From Cenococcum geophilum 1.58 (Eukaryota > Ascomycota > Dothideomycetes > Gloniales > Gloniaceae), in the NCBI GenBank assembly GCA_001692895.1, contig KV748280.1, positions 222,597 to 286,596 on the forward strand: DNA of 64,000 nucleotides, in the 5' to 3' direction. Under the pieces are notes generated by a model that was given only the letters and a program-made list of their open reading frames with translations, had not been told where the DNA came from and made no database searches. The position numbers were made by a program, and so were the translations under genes. Position 1 is the stretch's first letter, and every line of letters starts with the position of its first letter. Positions 46,816 to 60,277 of this stretch are shown here, in pieces.

Positions 46816-47241
46816 TATTACAAACGCTTTAAGTACAATGTTACGACTACTTAGAGAAGAGTTGGAAGAAGCTAGTTAGTTAATACAAGCACGGTCTAGG
46901 ATGGAACCTATAGAACTATATAACGAGGAATAGTAACTAAGGTCACATAATATGCTACGTATTAAACAAGAGGAATAAGAGGAACTTACGTACCTTACGT
47001 ATAATACATATATCACGTATAAGAAGGATTTTATAGGAGTACAGTTATATATTTAAGGACCCTTAGTCCCTACCTAGATAGTTCCTTCCTTATAGTGATT
47101 CTTAGAATATAATTAGAGTTAATCTATTAGGCAACTACTCCACTAGTTGTTATTACGTTATTAACTACTATCTTTGCATTTCCTATACACCTAGCCCATT
47201 AACAGAACCTATTGTAGTTCCTGCTATAAGGTTCCGTTATA
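46816..47241 (+). repeat. Chromovirus C 5' LTR
   Basis: 426 bp, RIP-altered ends TATTAC...GTTATA. Matches 59852-60277 with mostly transition differences. A TATATTTAAGG promoter-like stretch lies at about 47050 in the conserved block. Confidence 0.92.
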
Positions 47242-47288
47242 TAATTACTACTATAGTTATAGTATTAAATATAGGGAGTTAAACAACA

Positions 47289-48380
47289 TGCCACTAAAAG
47301 CAGCTACTATAACGCCGTTAACGGCAGCAACTACTTTAAGGTTAAGTGGAGATATAAGTATATAAGATACTAACTTATAACCAGTTACGGTTGGGTAGTT
47401 ATAGGAAATTGTTAATAGGTTAAATAAGAATAATATAATACTTAAAGAAAGACTTAATGGGATTAGAGTAGTAAAGGTTAAGTTACCTTTAATTAAACGA
47501 TTCTTAGGGAAGAGATTAAAGCTTAAAGGATTCCTAACGCAAATGCATTTTAAAGTTATATAAGAAGGGGCCAAGTTAGCCACAATAATGGATTAGATAG
47601 CCTACGTAGGACTATTTCTAACGGGTTAGGTACTTAAATAGTTTAAACCCTACTTAATAGAAATATAAACTAACGGAATAACTACTACTAATTAAGAGGT
47701 ATAATTTGTGTTTTCTAGCTAAGTAGGATTCGCGAAATAATTAATATAGATATTTAGGGACCTGAAAGCAATAGTTATAGTAAAGAGAAAGCTTTAGGAC
47801 CTAGTATAGTAAACTTTAGTAATTAAGTACACAATATAGTTTTAAATACTTACTATATAGGTCGAATAGAATAATAAGGCGCTTATAGCATAGTATAAAT
47901 AGGGACTTAAGGCTAAAGTCTAGGACGTAATTATTCTAATAGAAAATACGGATACCCTAAGGGAATTAATAGATTAAGTGATTAAGATTAATAATAGGAT
48001 CTTCTAAAGGGAATAGGCTAAGAGAGGCTAGGATAGAGTTTTATAGTTATATAAGACGCAGAGTACGTAATAACTAAAGCTAAATTAGAAACTATAGTAT
48101 GGCGTAAAGCTAATAGACCTAAGTGGTACTAGAGAAACCTATAAGAGATAGAGAAAGTAACTATAGAAACCTAGAGGTTAAGGATTAAGTAATTATAGGA
48201 CTAAGAAGCATAGGCTAAACTAAGGATCTTAGTAGCAGAAGATGTTTAAGCGGACTCTATAGCAAAAGCAATGGTTTAAAGATAGAGCTTATATAAATTA
48301 TAGAAAATAGGGTTATTTTACTAAAGACTATAGAAGTAGTTAGAGTTATTACGCAGTAAAGGGAACTAGACTAGTAGTAT
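47289..48380 (+). pseudogene. Chromovirus gag relic (copy C)
   Basis: Starts MPLKAATITPLTAA at 47289 and reads through LRLSGDISI and a capsid region (LFLTG, VLK, FKPYL) with Trp/Gln codons turned to stops. The nucleocapsid zinc knuckle at 48290-48331 reads Y-x2-Y-x4-Y-x4-Y: all four CCHC ligands became Tyr (TGT to TAT, CAT to TAT). Gag would form the virus-like particle. An antisense open frame at 47257-47583 is a shadow of this region. Confidence 0.85.
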
Positions 48381-48401
48381 ATAACATATACGTATAGAGG
48401 G

Positions 48402-50485
48402 ATAATAGTATACTGCGAGGAATAAAAGAATATTTAATTAAAAGTTTTACATTTTGTTATAATAACGCATACTAAATTTATAAAGACGCTAAGTATAGTG
48501 CAAGCTATTAGCTATAAGAGCTAAAGTTAAGAGGACTTAAAGGAACTAAAGAGTTAGATAAAGAATAAGATTAACTCTATAAGCTAGATTAAGATATTAC
48601 AGCAATATATAGACAAAGATTAGTAACAATAATAATAGAGTTGGAGTACTTATTAATTAATAGCAACGAGGATAATAAAGAAACTAACTAGGGGTATTTA
48701 AACCTTAATAACGTAATAGAAGTAGAGACTAAGACCGCTATAGAGTAAGGTTTAGTAACGGGCATTATAATACCGTTAGATACGGCATCTATCGCTTTAT
48801 AAGATGGAAGGAGTAATATCTAGAGACGATTAAGTAAGTAGACGACTGCTAGTGCTAGCTTACTACTTAATAAAGGCAAAAGGCTAAAGGCTTAAGATTC
48901 TTAAGACGAGATAAGAGACGACTAAGATTCTTAAAGTGAGATAAGGTATACCTAAGGACCCATAACGGACGAAAACCGATAGAGTAGGGCAATAGCTTAG
49001 TTTAGCAACATATAAATAAGCTCGGGTTAAGAATTCCTAACGGTATAAGATTCTTAAGACGAGATAAGTAAGATTTAAGACTCTTAAAACGAGATAAGAA
49101 CACTACGGACGCCTAGTTAAACTAAGGCGGGAGCTAAGCTTAAGTTAGAAGCAAGCTTAGGGTTAAAGAATCTAAGGAACTAAGAATTCGGAGTATAAAT
49201 TAGGACACCTATAAGTAAGAGGCAAGGAGCTTCTTTATAGATTAAAGAATCTATAATATAAATAGTAGTTAGATTAGGAGACAGATATATAAACCTAGAG
49301 GACTTACTAGTTAAACAAGATGTTTAGACTAAGGATTAAGAGTTCGATACTAAGATTAAGAAGTAAGAAGACTTTAAGGATCTACTTATAAGATATGAAA
49401 AGAAAGAAACTATAGAAGAATTTAAAGCAAGAATTATTATATAGTAAGAAAAGAAACTAGATAAGAAATCTAGTATATTAGGATATATAAAGGACAGAGT
49501 ACTAGTATGAAGGATTACTAATAGGCTAAGAGTAGGTATACTAAGAGCCAAGTGGCTTACTAAACTAGAAAATAAAGAGGATTTAGGGATTCCTACTAGG
49601 TTTAAGAAATAATATATAAAAGGCTATTATAACGCAGTAATAAGAAGATACTTCCTTATAGATAGACCGTATATACTCTAATAGCTATACTAAAAGTAGT
49701 ATAGGCAACGACATAATAATAAGTAGGAAGATTTCTATATATAGTTANATNAAAAAGTTATCCAAGACCACCTAATTACGGAAAAGGCTATAACTTATAT
49801 TAAAAGAGCCTTAATTATAATATTAAAGGATTTAAAGGAATAATTAGAGGACTAGAGAAGTGAAAGACGTATCTTAGTACCTACAAATAAAGTCGCAACG
49901 TTTAGATTAGTGCGATAGAGGTTTAAACTTAAAGATAAAGACAAGTTAAGAATTAACCTAAAGCACCTAGTATACTATATACTATTATAGGTTGTATATA
50001 TAGACGATATATATAAAATGCACAAGAATCTAAAGGAAAAAAACCGGAAATACCCTATAAGGATATACTAGATAATAGATAAACAATAGTATAAGAATGC
50101 CAAATATATATACGGATGGCATCCAGCAGAAGTCTAAAAGGAAGGAAGTTTAATACTTTAACTAGAAAGGTTCCTTACGGAAGAATACTTAGATAGATAA
50201 TAATAGTAGGAATATCTAGAGAATACCTATCTATAGTATATTAAAGATAAAAAGCGAACTAAGTATTAGCCTAAGTTAGACTAAGTATAAATAGGATCTA
50301 GTAGCTAACAGGTAGGAAAAGTAGAGGCCTATAGAACTAGAGGGAGCCAGTAGTAGAGCCTTAGACCCTTAAAGAAATTTAAGGACAATACCTAAATCTA
50401 AGAATTAAATAGCAAGATTAGCAGTTTAAAGCATTAGTAGATAGTAAAGTAATAAGGAACCATATCTTACTAGCAGCAGTTAAAA
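48402..50485 (+). repeat. Assembly-duplicated block, copy 1
   Basis: Practically identical to 53860-55942 (offset 5457-5458; one single-base indel in a T run near 48436). Both copies carry ambiguous bases at the same places (49748 and 49751; 55205 and 55208), which shows a shared consensus source, not a biological duplication. The content is the gag-pol spacer. Confidence 0.93.
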
Positions 50486-50510
50486 NNNNNNNNNNNNNNN
50501 NNNNNNNNNN
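50486..50510. other. 25-N assembly gap
   Basis: A run of 25 N directly after copy 1 ends in GTTAAAA. Copy 2 continues past the same point through a single N at 55943. Confidence 0.99.
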
Positions 50511-53500
50511 CCTACTTATTTTAATATAGTTATCTTAAATACGGTTCGGCCTATTTTAAATAGTTAAATAATAGTTATCTCTTTACCAGCTCTAATCTCT
50601 ATTATCGGTAAAATATCAACACACACATTACAATAGCGTATTAAGCAGCGACCGGAATATCACCATAAATCGTTACGAATAGAAAAGGCTCATTTTTGCC
50701 TATATACTTATTATTAGGTCAACACTATTTTTAGCTGCTGCCTAGACACCAACCATATTATATCCTTAGTTATGACTTATAGCATATATGCCCTATTTCT
50801 CATTCTCTCTAAACTTGTCATACATCTTCTTACTAACATTGAGCTATTATCTCTATCTAGATCTTTTAAGTCGTATTTAGTCTATAAGTATGTTCTTTTA
50901 AGGGGCTATTATAGCTCACATACTTTAACTGCTCGCACTTCTAGATGTCGTAACTGACCAGGTCTTATACTGTGTTATCACTACCGGTTAGCGGTCTACT
51001 AACGAATCACAATCCAACCTATTAGGCTAACTTAGCTAATACTTAGGTCCGTTTAAGCTGCTTATATATGCTTATATAATATACAGAACACCTTCTTAAT
51101 AATATCTATAGCAAGCGTCTATTAATCTAAACGACTCAGAACTGCGTCTCTCTATCTAAGATAGCATCTACCATGCGATATATATAGAAGTAAACATTCC
51201 GTACAAATACCTTTCTATTGAAAATCAATGTAATAACTGTTTCCTTACCTATTATGACATTCAGGCGTTAGTAGTTTTCTAGGTCGGAGGCCTTATATGG
51301 GAGGTCTTTAAGCGGGGCTGCTGTGCAGTGAAGTTGCTCAATCTCCTAATTGTATATATAAGTTATCGTTTCCATCTTTTATATGGCTGTACCATAGGCA
51401 TTCTTATACTTAATTTAACGTTATATTCATATTATCGAAGTATATGCTCTTATAGAGGCGAGTGCGGCTGCCCGTAAGCGATAGGCATATCAGTTTCTAT
51501 TATTCTTAGAAGTATGCATCTTAGAACTATAATATACTTCGTCCTCACACGAGTGAGCTCTTAGTATATCCACACTAGTAATATGTATATATAGGAGTAC
51601 TCAGGTCAATTTATTGGAGTAGAGTCTTTATTCTTTAGGTACGTACTTTTATCTTAAGTATAACCCAGTACTATCCCTGTCTAACGATAATAGTAAACCG
51701 TTTTTCGAACATTTATTTAAAGGGATACTAAGATTTAACCGAATACGTTCATCATAGCCTAACATAAGACTCACTCTAGGACAAGAATATATAGAACCTT
51801 ATATGACTAGTATACCTAACAATTAGACAGCTGAGACTATAAGATAGAAAGCCTTCATTATGAATCAATATATAGTATCAACGCCTCAGCTCCAGAGTAT
51901 CTGAGATATAAATCTAAGATTAATCACAGAACTTTTAATTATAGACAATAAAAGTCACTATTTAAAGCAAGTAAGTAATAAGAACGACTACTAACGTATA
52001 ATTATCCTATTGTCCGTATTTAGGGAACTACTATAGTAATAAGAAGGATTTTGTAGCAGTAAACAGTTTTAAGTTATCGTAAACCTATAGATAAAGATGA
52101 GTACCCTTATAAACTACCTATAGATAAAGCGGCAACTTACCTCTAGCCTAATAGTGAAACGAAGATACATATCTTACTTAGTAACAAGTCTATGCGAGAC
52201 GGTCTAATAACTTACTCCCTACAATTTAATATTTAACTTATTAAATTACTTAACCTCATGGCAGTTATCCTAGATTAGGCCCCAAACTACACCGTTCTAC
52301 TCATCTACAAACCTATTTTGAAGGTATACACTCTAGTAAGATCGACTACTTTAGCGACTTAGTATAATTACAGAATATATAGTTAAAGTATTAGAATATA
52401 GGGAGTTAAACAACACATGCCACTAAATACGCAGCTACTATAAGACCCGAGTTAACAGCGCAACTACTATTAAGGTTAAGTGCATATATCATATAAAGTA
52501 TGGATAAGACATAAAGTACTGACTCCTACTATAAATCATGCCATATACTCGGTTCTATAAGTAGATAATCTATAGGAAATTGCGTTTAATACAGTTAATA
52601 AGAACTATTATAAATTTACATCACTTAATACTTAACAGAAGACTATAATAGGGATTAGCATGCTACTAAATTGGTGAGCTATGATAATTAACAATAGAGT
52701 CTTAGGCGATTAAATATGACAAATCTTAAAAAGATTCACTAAACGCAAAGCACTTCCTAAAGTATATAAGTCGGCCAAAAAGATTATAACACTATAACAT
52801 ATTGACTTAGAGACAGCGTTACGGTAGGACTAGTTCAACGAAAATTATGCTACATACGATAAATAGTAAAAACCCTACTTATAAGAAATTAAATAAACTA
52901 AACGGGAATTAACTACTAACACTTAATATTAACGTTAAAAAATATTTATTGTTGATTCAGCTAATAAAGTAGTGATTCCTAACGAAATACTATTAAATAG
53001 AAGGGCTCAATTTAGCCACAATAGGGATCAGATAAGCATAAGTAATATTACTAACGAATAAATAGTTCAAACCTACTAAGGACTATAAACTACGGATAGA
53101 ACTACTAACTATACTAAGACTCACACAAGTACACGAGCTTAGTTTAATATTAAATATACTATAGCGACCGTAGGTACTGATAATAAATACATAAGTTTGG
53201 ACTGAATAGATCTTATAGTCTTTAATATAAATAATTAGGGTCTTAAAGCTATACCGAAATTAAGCTAGAGAGCATAGACTAAATAATCTAATCTGACGTA
53301 ATTATTCTAATAAAAAATACGATTACCCTAAGGGAATTAATAGATTAAGTGATTAAGATTAAATAAGGATCTCTTCTAAAGGGAAAGTCAAGAGAGGTAG
53401 GTTAGAGTTTTATAGTTATATATAAGACGCAGAAGTAATAAATAACTAAAGCTAAAATTAGGAAACTATAGTATTAAGGCGTAAAGCTAATAGACCTAAG

Positions 53501-53859
53501 TGGACTAGAGAAAACCTATAAGTACTATAGAAAGTAGTAAACTATAAGAAACCTAGAGCCTAGTAAGGATTTAATTAAGTAATAGAAGGACTAAGAAGCT
53601 AGTAGGCGTAAACTAACTAAGGGATCATCTAAGTAGCAGAAGATGTTTAAGCGGACTTTATCTCATAACATAATGGAAAGCAATAGAACCAAGTGAGTAG
53701 CTTAAAGATAGAGTTTATATGATAAATTATAAGTAGAAAATAAGGTTATTATACTAAAGACTTATAGAATAGTCTTAGTTTAGAATTTATTTTACGTTAT
53801 TAACTAGTCAGTAAGGGAACTATAGACTAAGTAGATATAACACTATACGTATAGAGGGG
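50511..53859 (+). other. Noisy duplicate of the B/C junction region
   Basis: An indel-rich, low-quality version of about 46.0-48.38 kb. 51080-51370 matches B at 46318-46580; 52385-52480 matches the start of C's gag at 47260-47345; 53290-53800 matches 47930-48340. Indels occur every few bases, unlike the substitution-only differences among real copies here, as in uncorrected long-read sequence. It should not be annotated as genes; the short open frame at 50772-50957 is meaningless. Confidence 0.88.
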
Positions 53860-55942
53860 ATAATAGTATACTGCGAGGAATAAAAGAATATTTAATTAAA
53901 AGTTTACATTTTGTTATAATAACGCATACTAAATTTATAAAGACGCTAAGTATAGTGCAAGCTATTAGCTATAAGAGCTAAAGTTAAGAGGACTTAAAGG
54001 AACTAAAGAGTTAGATAAAGAATAAGATTAACTCTATAAGCTAGATTAAGATATTACAGCAATATATAGACAAAGATTAGTAACAATAATAATAGAGTTG
54101 GAGTACTTATTAATTAATAGCAACGAGGATAATAAAGAAACTAACTAGGGGTATTTAAACCTTAATAACGTAATAGAAGTAGAGACTAAGACCGCTATAG
54201 AGTAAGGTTTAGTAACGGGCATTATAATACCGTTAGATACGGCATCTATCGCTTTATAAGATGGAAGGAGTAATATCTAGAGACGATTAAGTAAGTAGAC
54301 GACTGCTAGTGCTAGCTTACTACTTAATAAAGGCAAAAGGCTAAAGGCTTAAGATTCTTAAGACGAGATAAGAGACGACTAAGATTCTTAAAGTGAGATA
54401 AGGTATACCTAAGGACCCATAACGGACGAAAACCGATAGAGTAGGGCAATAGCTTAGTTTAGCAACATATAAATAAGCTCGGGTTAAGAATTCCTAACGG
54501 TATAAGATTCTTAAGACGAGATAAGTAAGATTTAAGACTCTTAAAACGAGATAAGAACACTACGGACGCCTAGTTAAACTAAGGCGGGAGCTAAGCTTAA
54601 GTTAGAAGCAAGCTTAGGGTTAAAGAATCTAAGGAACTAAGAATTCGGAGTATAAATTAGGACACCTATAAGTAAGAGGCAAGGAGCTTCTTTATAGATT
54701 AAAGAATCTATAATATAAATAGTAGTTAGATTAGGAGACAGATATATAAACCTAGAGGACTTACTAGTTAAACAAGATGTTTAGACTAAGGATTAAGAGT
54801 TCGATACTAAGATTAAGAAGTAAGAAGACTTTAAGGATCTACTTATAAGATATGAAAAGAAAGAAACTATAGAAGAATTTAAAGCAAGAATTATTATATA
54901 GTAAGAAAAGAAACTAGATAAGAAATCTAGTATATTAGGATATATAAAGGACAGAGTACTAGTATGAAGGATTACTAATAGGCTAAGAGTAGGTATACTA
55001 AGAGCCAAGTGGCTTACTAAACTAGAAAATAAAGAGGATTTAGGGATTCCTACTAGGTTTAAGAAATAATATATAAAAGGCTATTATAACGCAGTAATAA
55101 GAAGATACTTCCTTATAGATAGACCGTATATACTCTAATAGCTATACTAAAAGTAGTATAGGCAACGACATAATAATAAGTAGGAAGATTTCTATATATA
55201 GTTANATNAAAAAGTTATCCAAGACCACCTAATTACGGAAAAGGCTATAACTTATATTAAAAGAGCCTTAATTATAATATTAAAGGATTTAAAGGAATAA
55301 TTAGAGGACTAGAGAAGTGAAAGACGTATCTTAGTACCTACAAATAAAGTCGCAACGTTTAGATTAGTGCGATAGAGGTTTAAACTTAAAGATAAAGACA
55401 AGTTAAGAATTAACCTAAAGCACCTAGTATACTATATACTATTATAGGTTGTATATATAGACGATATATATAAAATGCACAAGAATCTAAAGGAAAAAAA
55501 CCGGAAATACCCTATAAGGATATACTAGATAATAGATAAACAATAGTATAAGAATGCCAAATATATATACGGATGGCATCCAGCAGAAGTCTAAAAGGAA
55601 GGAAGTTTAATACTTTAACTAGAAAGGTTCCTTACGGAAGAATACTTAGATAGATAATAATAGTAGGAATATCTAGAGAATACCTATCTATAGTATATTA
55701 AAGATAAAAAGCGAACTAAGTATTAGCCTAAGTTAGACTAAGTATAAATAGGATCTAGTAGCTAACAGGTAGGAAAAGTAGAGGCCTATAGAACTAGAGG
55801 GAGCCAGTAGTAGAGCCTTAGACCCTTAAAGAAATTTAAGGACAATACCTAAATCTAAGAATTAAATAGCAAGATTAGCAGTTTAAAGCATTAGTAGATA
55901 GTAAAGTAATAAGGAACCATATCTTACTAGCAGCAGTTAAAA
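53860..55942 (+). repeat. Assembly-duplicated block, copy 2
   Basis: Partner of 48402-50485. This copy is contiguous with the element's pol downstream, so it is the one to keep. Antisense open frames of 71 codons occur identically in both copies and are not genes. Confidence 0.93.
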
Positions 55943-58900
55943 NAATAGGGTTACTATATAGGCAAAAAGAGCACCCTTATCTATTAGTAACGATTTTAGG
56001 AGATCTAATAGCCTATAGAGGAGGTATTATTAACCTTAAAATAGGACCAATTTAGATAACTATTAAAGGGAGATAAGTTAAGATGTCTTTTAATATATTA
56101 CCATTAGGGAATAATAAGGCAGTATTAGGAATGCCTTAGTTATAGGAATATAATCTAAAGATTAATTGGGTTACAGGTTAAGCCGATATTAGAGATATAT
56201 AATAATATAAGATGCAATAGCAAACTAAGTTAGAGCAATATATAAAGAGACTAAGTAAGGCTTAAGTTATATACTAAAGAGATACTATAAGTATAGCAAG
56301 AAACTATGGTTACTAAAAAGTAAAAAGCTGTTAGAGTATATAGTATAGGACTATAAAATAGAATTGGAACTAGGAATAAGTCTAAGGTTCTTTCCAATCT
56401 ATAAGCTTACTAAAAAAGAGGGTAGAGCATTAAAAGAGTTTATTTAAGAAAACCTATAAAAGGGATACATTAGACGATTATAGTTATTAGCGGGATATCT
56501 AGTACTATTTATACCAAAAAAAATGGAAAACTTAGGCTATATATTAACTATAGATAGTTAAACAGTATTACTTAAAAGAATAGGTATTCTTTACCCTTAA
56601 TTAGCGAAATCTAAGACAGGATTAGTAATGCGTAAATCTTTACAAAGATAGATCTAAGATGGGCGTACTATTAGATTAGAATTAAGGAAGGCGATAAATA
56701 GAAGGCAGNNTTTAGGTTAAAGGAAGGACTATATAAACCATTAGTTATACAATTTAGGCTTATAAACGCACTAGCAACGTTCTAGAAACGTATTAACAAT
56801 ATATTAAGAGAGCACTTAGATAAATTTATTATGGTATATCTTAATAATATTATTATCTACTTAATAAGCGAGGAAGAATATAGAGAACACGTTAAATAGG
56901 TCTTAAAGAGACTATANNAAGANNAGATGCTAGTAGCAATTAAAAAATACAAGTTCTTTACTAAGAAAACCAATTTTATTAGATTTATTATTAAACTAGG
57001 CTAACTTAGTATAGATCTAAAAAAGATCGAGGCTATAGTAAATTGGTAAGAACTAGAAAATATAATACAGTTAAGGTTATTTCTAGGGTTCTGCAATTAC
57101 TATAGAAGGTTTATAGCTTAATAGTTAAAGGATATTAAGCCACTTATAAGATTAATAAAGAAAAAAGAACTATAGGCATAGGGAGAGGAATAAAAGGGGC
57201 TGTTTAAGGAGGTTAAGTAGTTGTTTACCCAGGAGCCAGTTCTTAAAATCTATTAACTATAGTTAGAGATAGTAGTTAAGACGGATGCATTAAACTATAT
57301 ACTAGGAGTGTGCTTCCTATAAAAATATTAAGATAGATAGCACCTAGTGGCATACTATAGTTGAAAGATAATACTACCGGAACTAAACTATAACATCTAT
57401 AATAAGGAATTGTTAGGTATAGTTACAGCATTAAAAAAATAGAGATTATTCTTATAAGGTATAGAGAAACTATTTATAGTTAAGATAGATTATAAAAACC
57501 TAATAGGGTTCCTAATAATAAAAGAACTTAATTATAGATAGGTTAGATAGGTGGAGATGCTTATAGAATACTATTTTAAGATTTAGTATATTAAGGGTAC
57601 AGAAAATATATAAGCAGATACTCTAAGTAGAAAGGCTAAACTATAAAATAATAAAAAGCCATTAGGGGCTTTACTGCGGAAAGATATAGACAGATTAATT
57701 AGGTATAATTATCTAAAGATTATAGCAATATAGGAAAAGGAGATCTATAAATTACTAGAGAGTAATTAGATATAAAAGATCCTAAATATATAAATAAAGA
57801 ATCTAGACTTAAAGTAGTATAAAAATCGAGAAGTAATATATATGCTAAGATCTATTATAAAGGAGTTTATTAAATTATTTTATAAAGGACTAACTTAAGG
57901 ACATAACAGAGCTATAGGCTTAGTATTAAGACTTTAAGAGGAGTATATTATTAATGGAATCTAGGGACTAGCTAGGTAAGTTATAAAAGAATATCTAGAT
58001 TGCTAAAGGAACAAACTAATAAGGTATAAGCTATATAAAGGGCTATAACCTATTAAAATATTAAAGAGACTATAGGAGGTTATATTATAGGACTTTATTA
58101 TTAAGTTACTAAAGTTAAGAGATCCTATTACCAGATAAGATTATAACGCAATCTTAGTAATAGTAAATAAGCTTATAAAGTAGGGATACTTTATAGCATA
58201 TACAGAAGAAATATTAGCGAAAGATATCGCTAGAATCTATATTAAAGAAGTGTTTATAAGATATAGAGCACTAAGTAAAATTATATCGGACAGAGATCTA
58301 AGATTTATAGTAGTATTTTAAAAAGTATTCTTAGTAGAGTAAAAAGTTTAAGTAGCAACTTCTACCGCATATTATCTATAGACAGACAGTTAAATAGAAA
58401 GATTAAATTAGACACTAAAATAGTATCTAAGGTATTATATTAATTATATACAGAATAATTAGGTATTGTTATTATTAGTTATATAGTTTATATATAATAT
58501 AACACCATAAAAAGGAATAGGCATATTACTATTTAAGGCAAATTACGGATATAAGCTAAGGACCTTATTATTACTACATTAAGTAAAGAAGATAAGTAGT
58601 ATAGCTAAGTAAAGAATAAAGAGTTTAATAAATCTTTATATAGACCTTACGGAAATAGCTAAGGTGGTATAGTAAAGAATAAAAAAGTACTACGATACTA
58701 AGAGATCTAAGGGATCAAATCTTAAGGAGGGAGATAAAGTGTAGCTACTACACAAAAATTTTAAGAGTTAACGACTAAGTAAGAAGTTAGACCACGTTAG
58801 ACTAGGACCTTTTAAAATTATATAGAAAATTTTATTAGTTACATTTAAGTTAAACCTACTAGCTAGGATAAAAATCTACCCTATATAGCACATTACAATG

Positions 58901-59150
58901 CTAGAGCTAGTATATAGGAATATTAAGCCACCGGTCTATAAGGCAGACACATATAGAGGATAAAAGGAAGATAAATAGTAAGTTTTAAAGATCGTTAATT
59001 ATAAGGATATAGACAATGAAATATAGTATAAAGTAAAGTGGATAGGCTATAACGAGACTACCTAGAAGCTACTAGAAAATTTAAAAAAACGCTATAGAAA
59101 AGGTATAGAAGTATTAGAAGAGAAAAGGTTAGGCAATATTAATAAAGGAG
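55880..59150 (+). pseudogene. Chromovirus pol relic (copy C)
   Basis: Protease region about 55.9-56.2 kb. RT about 56.42-56.95, with box YLNN (56837-56848) where both GAT codons became AAT. RNase H about 57.25-57.65. Integrase about 57.7-58.6, retaining SKIISDRDLRFIVVF near 58270 and a YYLQTD-like segment near 58380. A chromodomain at about 58960-59100 reads YKVKWIGYNETT then LLENLKKRYRKG. A tail of about 0.7 kb leads to the polypurine tract. Scattered N bases at 56709-56710, 56917-56918 and 56923-56924 mark uncertain consensus. Non-functional. Confidence 0.87.
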
Positions 59151-59851
59151 AATTGCCAAAGAATAAGTCACCTAAGGGGGACCTAGGAAGAGCGACTGTC
59201 AAACTACTTAGAGTTATTTCCTTCTCTATTAGAAGAAAATCCGTTCTTTTATTACCAAGTTCCTATAAACCTTATTCTATAAGTTTCTACTCCTTAAAAT
59301 AAACCTTCTTGCGAACTTTCTTAAGACAAAGTAGATAGGTAGACGCCGTAATATAAGCATCTAAGGCCTTCTATTCCGTATCCTAAGAACACTTAAGCTC
59401 TATAAGGGCCTACGCTAGGTTACTATTAAGCTTTATAGCAGTAGATTAAACATAAAACCCTATAACAAATTACTTAGGGAACTTAGAGACTATTAAGAGT
59501 TATAGGACGCGTATACTTAGCGTTAAAAGTAGAGCGAACATCGCAAGACGATTAGACGTTTGCTTTAGTGCACTCTAAATAAAAAGAGGGTTATTAAGAC
59601 GAAGGACTTACTAGCGTAATATATACTAACCCCTCTTTTATATAACAAGAACACGGAAATGGCATTATTTTACTAAGTAATAATATTACAGCAATAGTAC
59701 GGGCACGACATTGCGCGTGTAAAGAAGAAGAGGCTTTAGGCATTATAAGTAACAATATTAACTAAATTAATTAGACGGATATTATACCTCTAGTAAACAA
59801 CTTAGAGATACTAAGTATCTTTAAGGACGAAGATGGAAAGGAGGGAAATGG

Positions 59852-60277
59852 TGTTATAAACGCTTTAAGTACAATATTATAACTACTTAGAGAAGAGTTA
59901 GAAGAAGCTAGTTAGTTAATATAAGCACGGTCTAAGATAGAACCCGTGGAACTATATAACGAGGAATAGTAACTAAGGTTATATAATATGCTACGTATTA
60001 AATAAGAGGAATAAGAGGAACTTATGTACCTTACGTATAATACGTATATTACGTATAAGAAGGATTTTATAAGAGTACAGTTGTGTATTTAAGGACCCTT
60101 AGTCCCTACCTAAATAGTTCCTTCCTTATAGTGATTCTTAGAATACAATTGGAGTTAATCTATTAGGCAACCACTCCACTAGTTGTTATTACGTTGTTAA
60201 CTACTATCTTTGCATTTCCTACACACCTAGCCTATTAATAGAACCCATCGTAGTTCCTGCTACAAGGTTCCGTTACA
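59852..60277 (+). repeat. Chromovirus C 3' LTR
   Basis: 426 bp, TGTTATAAACGC... to ...GGTTCCGTTACA, directly after the polypurine tract and followed by AAGGA. Confidence 0.93.

Larger units (their letters stand above)
46816..60277 (+). mobile_element. Chromovirus C (youngest insertion; contains an assembly artefact)
   Basis: Plus-strand gypsy family 1 element within B. LTRs 46816-47241 and 59852-60277 (426 bp each), polypurine tract ATGGAAAGGAGGGAAATGG at 59833-59851, perfect 5-bp target duplication AAGGA (46811-46815 and 60278-60282). As assembled it is 13.5 kb. Removing the duplicated and noisy block (about 5.46 kb, see 48402-53859) gives about 8.0 kb, in line with copies A and D taken together. 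Confidence 0.92.

Noticed and set aside
47257-47583. 108-codon minus-strand open frame
   Set aside because: Antisense of the chromovirus gag N-terminus; RIP makes the opposite strand look open.
49336-55008. Two identical 71-codon antisense frames (49336-49551, 54793-55008)
   Set aside because: They lie in the falsely duplicated spacer block, antisense to the element; 40786-40983 is the equivalent in D.
48402-55942. Biological tandem duplication inside chromovirus C
   Set aside because: Identical ambiguous bases in both copies, a 25-N gap and an error-rich intervening copy point to assembly error.
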